A stretch of DNA of 64,000 bases, from contig NZ_JAVIWS010000001.1 in NCBI RefSeq assembly GCF_031323975.1, forward strand, positions 1,116,001-1,180,000. Reading direction: 5' to 3'. How positions within the stretch are numbered: the first letter of the stretch is position 1; each line of letters opens with the position of its first letter. The position numbers and the translations under genes were made by a program. Positions 51,621 to 59,441 of this stretch are shown piece after piece. The stretch comes from Escherichia ruysiae. Its GTDB lineage: Bacteria > Pseudomonadota > Gammaproteobacteria > Enterobacterales > Enterobacteriaceae. Under the pieces are notes generated by a model, which saw nothing but the letters and a program-made list of their open reading frames with translations, had not been told where the DNA came from and made no database searches.

Positions 51621-52429
51621 TAGTTCATCCCCAACCAGTGGAGGATCTCCTGTCCGTGGCTATCATAAAGTAATTTGGCACTCATCACCGCCGATACAAT
51701 AACGATCATCGGGCGGATCAGCTTTTGTCCTTTGCTCAACACCAGTCTTGAACCCATGCGCGCGCCGAGGAACTGCCCCACCAGCATCACGAATCCTGTC
51801 GCCCAAATCACTTTGCCGCCGAGAATAAACAGCAGCAAACCGCCTATGTTTGACGTTGCGTTAAGTAATTTAGCGTGAGCCGTGGCTTTGGCGAGGTTGA
51901 ATCCGCACAGCGTAACGAAGGCCAGCGCGTAAAACGATCCGGCAGCCGGGCCAAAGAATCCATCGTAAAAACCGACACAACCACCAGCAATTAACGCGAA
52001 AGGTAGGCCGTACATCCGGCGCTGGCGATCTTCTTCTCCCAGTTTGGGCATCAGCAAGAAATAGAGACCGATACAAATTACCAGAATGGGCAAAATCTGC
52101 CGTAAGACATCAGCCTGAACGTATTGCACCAGCAGTGCGCCGCTCATTGAGCCGACAAAGGTCATCGCGATATTGAGTTTTTGATCGCTTAAGCTAACCA
52201 CTTTGCGGCGAATAAAGTAGATAGTGGCGGAAATAGAGCCGCCGCAGGCTTGCAGTTTATTGGTTGCCAGCGCGTTAGCGGGAGACATCCCCGCCGCCAT
52301 TAACGCCGGAATGGTAAGTAACCCACCGCCACCGGCAATCGAGTCAATAAATCCCGCCAGCATGGCGACAAAAAAGAGAACGCCCAGCAATAGCGGGGAG
52401 ACCATAAACAGGCTATTAAACGTTTCCAT
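51620..52429 (-). CDS. yfcA: TauE/SafE-family membrane permease YfcA
   Basis: 269 residues with about seven or eight hydrophobic helices and the internal repeat typical of the TauE/SafE (DUF81) family; the Gly-rich FIDSIAGGGGLLTIPALMAAG motif is in the first helix pair and a second copy (FYDGFFGPAAGSFYAL) follows near residue 155. Family members export sulfite, sulfoacetate or related anions; the E. coli substrate is unknown. One-base overlaps with both mepA and epmC. Confidence 0.93.
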   Translation of the reverse strand: METFNSLFMVSPLLLGVLFFVAMLAGFIDSIAGGGGLLTIPALMAAGMSPANALATNKLQACGGSISATIYFIRRKVVSLSDQKLNIAMTFVGSMSGALLVQYVQADVLRQILPILVICIGLYFLLMPKLGEEDRQRRMYGLPFALIAGGCVGFYDGFFGPAAGSFYALAFVTLCGFNLAKATAHAKLLNATSNIGGLLLFILGGKVIWATGFVMLVGQFLGARMGSRLVLSKGQKLIRPMIVIVSAVMSAKLLYDSHGQEILHWLGMN

Positions 52430-53253
52430 TAGATCACGTGCTCATCCAGTAGCGCCTGGCAGGAAGGCGGCAACGGAGGCGGTGTCTTCTTCTCAGGCTT
52501 TGTTGTTCCTGGTTTCGGTGGTTCAAACCAGCTTTGCAGTTCAGCCCCGCAACCATCGCCCGGTGGCGGTAAAGGTTGATCTTCACACTCCAGACTATCG
52601 GCAGGACAACGTAATCGTACATGCATATGCGCACGATGCTGGAACCAGGGTCGCACTTTGCGCAACCAGTCGCGATCGGTGCCCGCATCAAGGCAAAGTT
52701 GTTGTTTAATCGCCGGATTAACAAAAATGCGGGTGACGTCTTTGTCCTGCGCAGCGAGTTTGATCAGGCTGAAAATTTCTGGTTTCCACAGCGTGGGGAC
52801 AACGTGTTTACCGTCGCGGGAAACTAAGTCTAGTGCTTGCGGACGCAAGAGCTGCGCGGAAGTCCAGCGTGTTTTTGGCAGTTGCAGGAAGATATCAACA
52901 TCCAGTCCGGTCTGGTGGCTGGCGTGACCGCCGTTGAAACGCCCACCAGCGGGCATCCCCATATCGCCAATCAGCACCGTACCCATGCCCAGATTGTTCA
53001 CCTGGCTACTCAGACGCTGAATAAACATCACCAGATCCGGGTGTCCGAAATAGCGACGCTGATCGGTACGCATGACCTGATAATGTTCGGACTGTATCGG
53101 CAGCGTGTCAGCGCCGACGATACAGCCATTAGAAAAACTGCCTATTGATTGTGCGCTACCCGGCACAGGTTGGGTTATTTTTTGCCACGGCGTCGCTGCC
53201 AGGCTGGCGCTACTGGCAAGCAGAGCCAGCAGCGCAATCGCGGTTTTGTTCAT
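52429..53253 (-). CDS. mepA: Penicillin-insensitive murein endopeptidase MepA
   Basis: Periplasmic LAS-family metallopeptidase (274 residues) that cleaves D-alanyl-mesodiaminopimelyl cross-links. It has a signal peptide at residues 1-19 or 20 (cleavage near SLAA-TPW). Zinc ligands are His113 and Asp120 ([14 protein letters not shown]) and His211 in HRAHMHVRL. Conserved Cys residues suit the periplasm. It lies 3 bp after aroC and overlaps yfcA by one base. Confidence 0.97.
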   Translation of the reverse strand: MNKTAIALLALLASSASLAATPWQKITQPVPGSAQSIGSFSNGCIVGADTLPIQSEHYQVMRTDQRRYFGHPDLVMFIQRLSSQVNNLGMGTVLIGDMGMPAGGRFNGGHASHQTGLDVDIFLQLPKTRWTSAQLLRPQALDLVSRDGKHVVPTLWKPEIFSLIKLAAQDKDVTRIFVNPAIKQQLCLDAGTDRDWLRKVRPWFQHRAHMHVRLRCPADSLECEDQPLPPPGDGCGAELQSWFEPPKPGTTKPEKKTPPPLPPSCQALLDEHVI

Positions 53254-53256
53254 TTT

Positions 53257-54342
53257 TTACCAGCGTGGAATATCAGTCTTCACATCGGCATTTTGCGCCC
53301 GCTGCCGTAGCAGGTGATCCATTAAAACGATCGCCAGCATCGCTTCAGCGATCGGCACCGCGCGGATCCCGACACAGGGATCGTGACGGCCTTTGGTGAT
53401 CATCTCAACTTCTTCGCCAAAGCGGTTAATGGTACGCCCCGGCACAGTAATGCTGGAGGTCGGTTTCAGCGCCATATGGGCAATGATTTGCTGCCCGCTG
53501 CTGATACCGCCGAGAATGCCGCCCGCATGGTTGCTCTGGAAACCGTCTTTGGTGATTTCGTCGCGGTTCTGGCTGCCGCGCAGCGCCACCACGTCAAAAC
53601 CATCGCCAATTTCCACGCCTTTCACCGCGTTGATGCTCATCAGCGCGTGGGCGATGTCGGCATCCAGGCGGTCAAAGACCGGCTCGCCAAGTCCGGCAGG
53701 AACGCCACTGGCAACAACGGTGACTTTCGCACCGATGGAGTCGCCCTCTTTTTTCAGCGCACGCATCAGTTCATCTAAGGCTTCGATTTTGTCCGGATCC
53801 GGGCAGAAGAACGGATTTTGCTCAACCTGCGACCAGTCTTTGATTTCCAGCGGAATATCGCCCATCTGGGTCAGGCAGCCGCGAATTTCAATGCCAAATT
53901 TCTCAGCGAGATATTTTTTGGCAATCGCCCCTGCCGCAACGCGCATGGCGGTTTCACGAGCGGAAGAACGACCGCCGCCGCGATAATCGCGCAAGCCGTA
54001 TTTTTGTTCGTAGGTGTAATCGGCATGGCCTGGGCGGAAAACGTCCTTAATCGCGCTGTAATCCTGAGAACGCTGATCGGTGTTTTCGATCAACAAGCCA
54101 ATGCTGGTGCCGGTGGTGACGCCTTCAAAAACGCCGGAGAGAATTTTGACCTGATCCGGCTCGCGGCGCTGGGTGGTATAGCGCGATGTCCCTGGGCGAC
54201 GACGGTCGAGATCGTGTTGCAGATCCGCTTCCGTGAGCGGGATGCCTGGCGGCACACCATCGACGATACAGCCGAGCGCCAGCCCGTGCGATTCGCCGAA
54301 GGTGGTTACGCGAAAGAGTTGTCCTATTGTGTTTCCAGCCAT
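53257..54342 (-). CDS. aroC: Chorismate synthase
   Basis: Last step of the shikimate pathway: EPSP to chorismate, needing reduced FMN (361 residues). Family signatures GESHG near the N-terminus (residues 16-20), [25 protein letters not shown] near 104-128, and the C-terminal GRHDPC block are present. The ATG at 54342 gives the standard length; a preceding in-frame ATG adds one residue. It follows prmB by 34 bp and is likely cotranscribed. Confidence 0.98.
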   Translation of the reverse strand: MAGNTIGQLFRVTTFGESHGLALGCIVDGVPPGIPLTEADLQHDLDRRRPGTSRYTTQRREPDQVKILSGVFEGVTTGTSIGLLIENTDQRSQDYSAIKDVFRPGHADYTYEQKYGLRDYRGGGRSSARETAMRVAAGAIAKKYLAEKFGIEIRGCLTQMGDIPLEIKDWSQVEQNPFFCPDPDKIEALDELMRALKKEGDSIGAKVTVVASGVPAGLGEPVFDRLDADIAHALMSINAVKGVEIGDGFDVVALRGSQNRDEITKDGFQSNHAGGILGGISSGQQIIAHMALKPTSSITVPGRTINRFGEEVEMITKGRHDPCVGIRAVPIAEAMLAIVLMDHLLRQRAQNADVKTDIPRW

Positions 54343-54376
54343 CACGGCTCCGTTATTGTTGTGTTTGCGTGTTTAC

Positions 54377-55309
54377 TTAATCTTTATAAATTCCAAAATG
54401 TTCCCGCGCAGCAACAAGCTGCGCTTTGGTGAGCATAAACACACCGTCGCCGCCGTTATCAAACTCCAGCCAGGTGAACGGAACATCCGGATATTGTTCC
54501 ATAAGATGTACCATGCTGTTGCCCACTTCACAAATCAGCACGCCATCATCAGCAAGGTAATCTGCCGCGTTACCGAGAATGCGGCGAGTCAGTTTCAGGC
54601 CGTCAGTGCCAGATGCCAGGCCCAGTTCCGGCTCGTGACGATATTCGTTTGGCAGGTCGGACATATCTTCCGCATCGACATACGGCGGGTTGGTGACGAT
54701 CAGGTCATACTGCACTTTCGGCAAGTCTCGGAACAGATCGGATCGAATCGGAATGACGTTATGGATCAAACCGTGTTCTTCGATGTTCTGTTCGGCAACC
54801 GCCAGCGCGTCGGGAGAGATATCCACCGCATCAACTTCCGCTTCCGGGAAGGCATAAGCGCAGGCAATGGCAATGCATCCGCTGCCAGTGCACATATCCA
54901 GAATATGCTGCGGTTGTTTGCTGATAAGCCCGGCAAATTTATTGTTGATCAGTTCACCAATCGGCGAACGTGGCACCAGTACGCGTTCATCGACGTAAAA
55001 TTCATGGCCGCAGAACCAGGCTTTGTTGGTCAGGTAAGCCACCGGAATGCGTTCGTTGACGCGGCGGATCACGCGCTCAACAATACGATGTTTTTCGCTG
55101 GAGGTCAGGCGGGCGTTACGCATATCTTCCGGAATATCCAGCGGCAGATAGAGCGATGGCAATACCAGTTGCACTGCTTCGTCCCACGGGTTGTCTGTGC
55201 CGTGACCGTACCAGATATTTGCCGCGCTGAAGCGGCTAACCGACCAGCGCAACATGTCCTGAATGGTTTGCAGCTCATTTACTGCTTCATCGACGAAAAT
55301 TTTATCCAC
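54377..55309 (-). CDS. prmB: Ribosomal protein L3 N5-glutamine methyltransferase PrmB
   Basis: Methylates Gln150 of L3 (310 residues), acting in early 50S assembly. SAM motif [11 protein letters not shown] is at residues 136-145, the acidic loop VDIS near 162-165, and the catalytic NPPY at 207-210. First gene of the prmB-aroC-mepA-yfcA-epmC-yfcL run; divergent from smrB. Confidence 0.97.
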   Translation of the reverse strand: MDKIFVDEAVNELQTIQDMLRWSVSRFSAANIWYGHGTDNPWDEAVQLVLPSLYLPLDIPEDMRNARLTSSEKHRIVERVIRRVNERIPVAYLTNKAWFCGHEFYVDERVLVPRSPIGELINNKFAGLISKQPQHILDMCTGSGCIAIACAYAFPEAEVDAVDISPDALAVAEQNIEEHGLIHNVIPIRSDLFRDLPKVQYDLIVTNPPYVDAEDMSDLPNEYRHEPELGLASGTDGLKLTRRILGNAADYLADDGVLICEVGNSMVHLMEQYPDVPFTWLEFDNGGDGVFMLTKAQLVAAREHFGIYKD

Positions 55310-55474
55310 GTATTCCTCCAGGGCATGGTCGCATTAATTTCGGCGGCTAGTTTGCCATGAAGATGACGATAAATCAGCATTCACGCGGCGATGACGCAGG
55401 AAAATTATGTTTTGACCGATCGATTGTGCTGCGAGTCGGGTAAACTGTAGGAAAATTAAAACAGAGATACATAA

Positions 55475-56026
55475 ATGAAAAAGAAAACAACACTCAGCGA
55501 GGAGGATCAGGCACTGTTTCGCCAGTTGATGGCGGGTACTCGCAAAATTAAGCAGGACACGATTGTCCATCGTCCACAACGAAAGAAAGTCAGCGAAGTG
55601 CCGGTCAAGCGGTTGATTCAGGAGCAGGCTGATGCCAGCCATTATTTCTCTGATGAGTTTCAGCCGTTATTAAATACCGAAGGTCCGGTGAAATATGTTC
55701 GCCCGGATGTGAGTCATTTTGAGGCGAAGAAACTGCGCCGTGGCGATTATTCGCCGGAGCTGTTTTTGGATCTGCATGGTCTGACGCAACTTCAGGCCAA
55801 ACAAGAGTTAGGCGCGTTGATTGCCGCCTGCCGCCGTGAGCATGTGTTTTGCGCCTGTGTGATGCATGGTCACGGGAAGCATATTTTGAAGCAGCAAACG
55901 CCGCTGTGGCTGGCGCAACATCCGCATGTCATGGCGTTTCACCAGGCACCGAAAGAGTATGGTGGCGACGCGGCGTTGCTAGTGTTGATTGAAGTGGAAG
56001 AGTGGCTGCCGCCAGAATTGCCCTGA
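55475..56026 (+). CDS. smrB: Ribosome-rescue endonuclease SmrB
   Basis: 183 residues. Smr-domain protein that cleaves mRNA between collided ribosomes, feeding tmRNA rescue. The helical N-terminal part (about residues 1-80) contacts ribosomes; the Smr domain (about residues 95-175) carries the [10 protein letters not shown] motif near residue 98 and the HGHGKHILK motif near 129-137. Formerly yfcN. Its stop codon lies inside the first unit of a 112-bp tandem repeat. Confidence 0.96.
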   Translation: MKKKTTLSEEDQALFRQLMAGTRKIKQDTIVHRPQRKKVSEVPVKRLIQEQADASHYFSDEFQPLLNTEGPVKYVRPDVSHFEAKKLRRGDYSPELFLDLHGLTQLQAKQELGALIAACRREHVFCACVMHGHGKHILKQQTPLWLAQHPHVMAFHQAPKEYGGDAALLVLIEVEEWLPPELP

Positions 56027-56243
56027 ATGACAACAACCGGATATAGAATTTGCAGGTCGGATAAGATGCGTCAGCATCGCATCCGACAAGAAATGCCGGA
56101 TGCGGCGTGAACGCCTTATCCAGCCTACGCACGACTGAATGACAACAACCGGATATGGAATTTGTAGGTCGGATAAGATGCGTCAGCATCGCATCCGACA
56201 AAAAGTGCCGGATGCGGCGTAAACGCCATATCCGGCCTGGGCG
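56023..56243. repeat. Tandem 112-bp duplication containing REP elements
   Basis: Two head-to-tail units, 56023-56134 and 56135-56243, beginning with the same CTGAATGACAACAACCGGAT and about 90% identical over 100 bp. Each unit holds two REP palindromes in opposite orientation (GTCGGATAAGATGCGTCAGC and TGCCGGATGCGGCGT types), so four REPs in total. The first unit supplies the smrB stop codon; the last abuts the yfcO stop. Confidence 0.85.
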
Positions 56244-57116
56244 CTACAGCATATTCAATACGTACTGGAATCGGCAGGTGGAGTCTATGGGCTGCCTGCT
56301 ACTGGTATCCACACGCACTAACATATCGTGCAGTTGTCGATCGGTAATAGGGTGTTGCGTTGGCGCTACCGTCACTTTAGCGTCATCACATCCTTCAGCA
56401 GTAAAGGTAATCAACTGATTTACAAAGCGACAATACGCGCCGCGTTCATCCATTTTACTGCCATCGCAGAGCTGACCATCTTTCATCAGGTAGGTCGATA
56501 AGTTTTGTTCAATCACTGCCCCTGTTGATTTCAGATTCAAAACCTTACTGTGTTCAACGCGGCTGTCACTCCAGGAGATATCATAATTTGTTAATGGCTC
56601 ACCTGGGCAGGTTGTTGTATAGGTCGTCGGCCCCCTATAGTATTCGAACTTCGATTGATAATTAATGAATACCTTTACAGTACTATTCGCCGTCATCCCC
56701 ACCATCCACGGGCACGTCTCCGCCGAACCATTGACCTCAATCGTCAGTAATATTTTTAAGCATTGCCAGTCGAAATCTGGGTCAATCTCTTTAACGCCCG
56801 GACAATAAGAATCTGCTACGACACCATCACCACTTGACATTACCGTTATTTTTGGTGCAGGAATGTTTCCTGGCCCCGTCCATGATTTATTCGGAAGATC
56901 CCCATAATGGACGCCATATGATCGATCCTGATAATACTCCCCATGATAAACCCCAGTGGTGGTGAGTAAATCAAGGTAAAAACGAAGCGTTGCAGTGGCA
57001 CCAAGCGTACCATAATAGACTGGCACATTATTATAGACTGCCCCCAGTTTCGCCTGAACGCCCTGGCTAAAACACAGCACCAGCATGGCGCATAAAAGTA
57101 ATCGTATTTTTTTCAT
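56244..57116 (-). CDS. yfcO: Fimbrial operon terminal protein YfcO (DUF2544)
   Basis: 290 residues with a signal peptide (about residues 1-22, ending QGVQA). Several cysteines suit an exported, disulfide-bonded protein. The C-terminal half (from about residue 180: STYLMKDGQLC... to FQYVLNML) closely resembles E. coli YfcO; the N-terminal half looks strongly diverged from K-12 YfcO as I remember it. Last gene of the yfc fimbrial operon, starting one base after the yfcP stop; I infer a minor or tip component. ATG at 57116 preferred over the in-frame TTG at 57131. Confidence 0.85.
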   Translation of the reverse strand: MKKIRLLLCAMLVLCFSQGVQAKLGAVYNNVPVYYGTLGATATLRFYLDLLTTTGVYHGEYYQDRSYGVHYGDLPNKSWTGPGNIPAPKITVMSSGDGVVADSYCPGVKEIDPDFDWQCLKILLTIEVNGSAETCPWMVGMTANSTVKVFINYQSKFEYYRGPTTYTTTCPGEPLTNYDISWSDSRVEHSKVLNLKSTGAVIEQNLSTYLMKDGQLCDGSKMDERGAYCRFVNQLITFTAEGCDDAKVTVAPTQHPITDRQLHDMLVRVDTSSRQPIDSTCRFQYVLNML

Positions 57117-57117
57117 C

Positions 57118-57657
57118 TTATATATACTCAAAGGTTGCCGTCAGGTTGGCGGTAAAATCACCGAGCGTGACATCGCGACCGCTTTTCGCCTGCAGCCAGG
57201 CCCTGAAATGAATATCATTGCTGCCATCGCTGAGCGTAAATTTCGCCCCGGTCGGGTTGTTAATCGCCACCCGCACACCATCGGTCGTTTCCATTCCAAT
57301 CCCGACGCCCTGAGCGGTTGAGGTGGTATCCAGCGCGAGGAAACCCGGCTGCTCACTGTCTTCCGTACCGGTAAGGGTCACCTGCACTTGGTAACTCGCT
57401 GGCCCTTTACAATCTTTCAGCTTAAACACCACCGGAACGCGCGGGGATTCCCCGGCGACCATAAGATCCTGACGACTGATGGCAGGAAAATGCACTTCTG
57501 CCAGATTTCCGCCCTCAACCACCAGCGTGCAGGATCGGCTTAATAAATTGCCGTAAAAATGCAGGTTGTTGTCCACGGCCAGGGCACAAGTGCCACCGGT
57601 CAACAGCAGCCCCGCTAACAGCGCGTAGCCGAACGAATAAATGCGTCCTGTCTTCAT
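57118..57657 (-). CDS. yfcP: Fimbrial-like minor subunit YfcP
   Basis: 179 residues with signal peptide (about residues 1-26, cleavage near ALA-VDN) and the chaperone-usher pilin pattern: an early Cys pair (Cys near 43 and near 80), alternating hydrophobic strands and the C-terminal donor-strand-accepting end FTANLTATFEYI with penultimate aromatic. Start overlaps yfcQ by 4 bp. Confidence 0.93.
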   Translation of the reverse strand: MKTGRIYSFGYALLAGLLLTGGTCALAVDNNLHFYGNLLSRSCTLVVEGGNLAEVHFPAISRQDLMVAGESPRVPVVFKLKDCKGPASYQVQVTLTGTEDSEQPGFLALDTTSTAQGVGIGMETTDGVRVAINNPTGAKFTLSDGSNDIHFRAWLQAKSGRDVTLGDFTANLTATFEYI

Positions 57658-58142
57658 TGATAATCCACCCGCAATGTTGCATAGGCCGAAAACGTGGTAT
57701 CACTCAACACCGCACCGGCCGACTTCACTGGCACAGCCTCCAGCTTCGGCTTTTGCGTAAAATCGGTGGCGTTAATGGCAAGCGGCGTATTCAGCTTAAA
57801 ACGCTGACCATCGTGCTGAAGCTCAATACCAAAGCCAGGGACATCTGTTTCGATAGCCGCGTCATTGTACGAGGTCTGCGTCCCCGTCCAGGTAAGTGTC
57901 ATAATCCAGTCGGGATCGCGTACTGCGGAGTCACAGCTCAGGTCATAGTTCACTTCCCTGCGACCATAATCCCCGTTGATGCTGTCGATGATAAGATCGC
58001 GAAATTCCACTTCAATGGTCTTTCCCTCGCTAATGGTACAGGCTGGAGGTGACACCAGCGTACCGTGGAAGGTGATGTCTTCATTTGCTGCCAGAGCCAT
58101 GCCACCATACGCGCAGAGTATAAAGAACGTGATTTTTTTCAT
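57654..58142 (-). CDS. yfcQ: Fimbrial-like minor subunit YfcQ
   Basis: 162 residues; signal peptide about residues 1-18 (cleavage near MALA-ANE). Pilin fold with conserved Cys in PPACTISEG and a second Cys in SCDSAV, ending in the TLRVDYQ C-terminal strand that the chaperone recognises. Overlaps yfcR and yfcP by 4 bp each. Confidence 0.93.
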   Translation of the reverse strand: MKKITFFILCAYGGMALAANEDITFHGTLVSPPACTISEGKTIEVEFRDLIIDSINGDYGRREVNYDLSCDSAVRDPDWIMTLTWTGTQTSYNDAAIETDVPGFGIELQHDGQRFKLNTPLAINATDFTQKPKLEAVPVKSAGAVLSDTTFSAYATLRVDYQ

Positions 58143-58654
58143 TGGTAATCCACCACCATCGTCATACTGGCGTTAAATTCCGCTGGCGTAAGCTGCACTC
58201 CGCTCTGTTTTACCGGTACAGCTTTGAGACTGGGCAACTGGTTAACATTGAAATCAGACCAGTTACCTTCTCCGACTTTAAACAGGGTGTTATCGGCACC
58301 GTTTTCAATGCGGATACCCAAACCTGAAATTTGCGTCGCAATGACCGTTTCCCCGTTAATCACGGTGGTGGTGCCTTTAAGCTGCATCCGCAGATCATCA
58401 ACACCTGATGCCCTGTTACCGCAGTTCAGGGTATAAAGCGCACCCGTCGTGCGGTAATTTGTGCCATTGATTTTGTTAATGTACACATCGCCAAATTCAA
58501 CATTGCTCCCCTTCACGGAACAGGGCGGAGGCCCATCCACCAGAACGCGCAACGTTAATAACACCGGTTTACTTTCTCCCGCGACGGCCATGTTGCCCGT
58601 CAGCCAGCCGCTCAGGAGAAAAATGCCCGTTCCCACCAGAAACGTGTATTTCAT
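58139..58654 (-). CDS. yfcR: Fimbrial-like minor subunit YfcR
   Basis: 171 residues; signal peptide about residues 1-25 (cleavage near AVA-GES). Pilin domain with Cys in PPPCSVKG and Cys in LNCGNRA, and a C-terminal MTMVVDYQ strand like YfcQ. The similar ends of YfcQ and YfcR suggest they arose by duplication. It lies 15 bp after yfcS. Confidence 0.93.
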   Translation of the reverse strand: MKYTFLVGTGIFLLSGWLTGNMAVAGESKPVLLTLRVLVDGPPPCSVKGSNVEFGDVYINKINGTNYRTTGALYTLNCGNRASGVDDLRMQLKGTTTVINGETVIATQISGLGIRIENGADNTLFKVGEGNWSDFNVNQLPSLKAVPVKQSGVQLTPAEFNASMTMVVDYQ

Positions 58655-58669
58655 AAGACCCTCCCGGCA

Positions 58670-59422
58670 TCAGCCTTTGCGGCTCTGCTCTGCATCCACC
58701 TGGCAACTATTGCCGTTGCATTTAAAGATCAGCGAAAGTCGCGCGCCGTAGTCGTTGACATACGTCAGCACTGGCACACTGTCCATCTTCACATTCAGCG
58801 GTGCGGATGTTTTCGGCGGCATTACCAGTGGCGTAAATCCGGCTGCCGGATTACCATTTTTCTGGGTACTGGCGTTGCTGAGGATCACGTAATACGGCGT
58901 TGGGTTATTAACGGTGAAGGCCTGCCCATTGCGGGTTAAAGTCACCTTGTGCTGCCACGGATCTCTCATGTTGATTTCTGCCAGCGCCTTCGGTCGCCAG
59001 AACAGTTTGATACGCGTTTGCAGCGCAATTTGCAGGGTGTTCGGTTTGTTCGATTTTGGCGGAATTTCACGCACATTAAAGTAGAACATGCTCTCACGAT
59101 CGGCAGGTAACTTGCTGATATCCGGCATTCCCTAGACTTTTACCTGACCATTCATCATCGCATCAATGCGCTGTACCGGCGGCAGAACCGTCAATGGCGA
59201 GCTGATTTTGTTGCCCTTTTCGTCTTCTATCCAGCTTTGCGCCAGATATGGCAGCTTAGGATCGTTATTGCGCAACGTGACGCTGATGGATTTGTCACTT
59301 TCTTTGAAGATCAGGCGGGTGCGGTCGGGCGTTACCGATGCGTGGGTTGTAAAACTGGCGGCGGTCACCAGCAGCGCCAGCGCCGGGGCAACCATTTTTG
59401 CGGTATTAGTCTGTGTATACAT
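58670..59422 (-). pseudogene. yfcS: Periplasmic fimbrial chaperone YfcS, interrupted by amber codon
   Basis: PapD-type chaperone. The whole frame spans 250 sense positions, the length of intact YfcS, but codon 97 (59134-59132) is TAG where Gln (CAG) is expected in NGQVKV-x-GMPDI. The first part has the signal peptide (about residues 1-28) and most of the N-terminal Ig domain; the rest reads on without frameshift from Met at 59128 (152 codons) with the chaperone signature block IPPKSN and a conserved C-terminal domain. The stop falls just before the G1 strand needed for donor-strand complementation, so the product should be inactive unless the amber is suppressed. Confidence 0.9.
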
Positions 59423-59441
59423 GGATCATTCCTTAATCACG

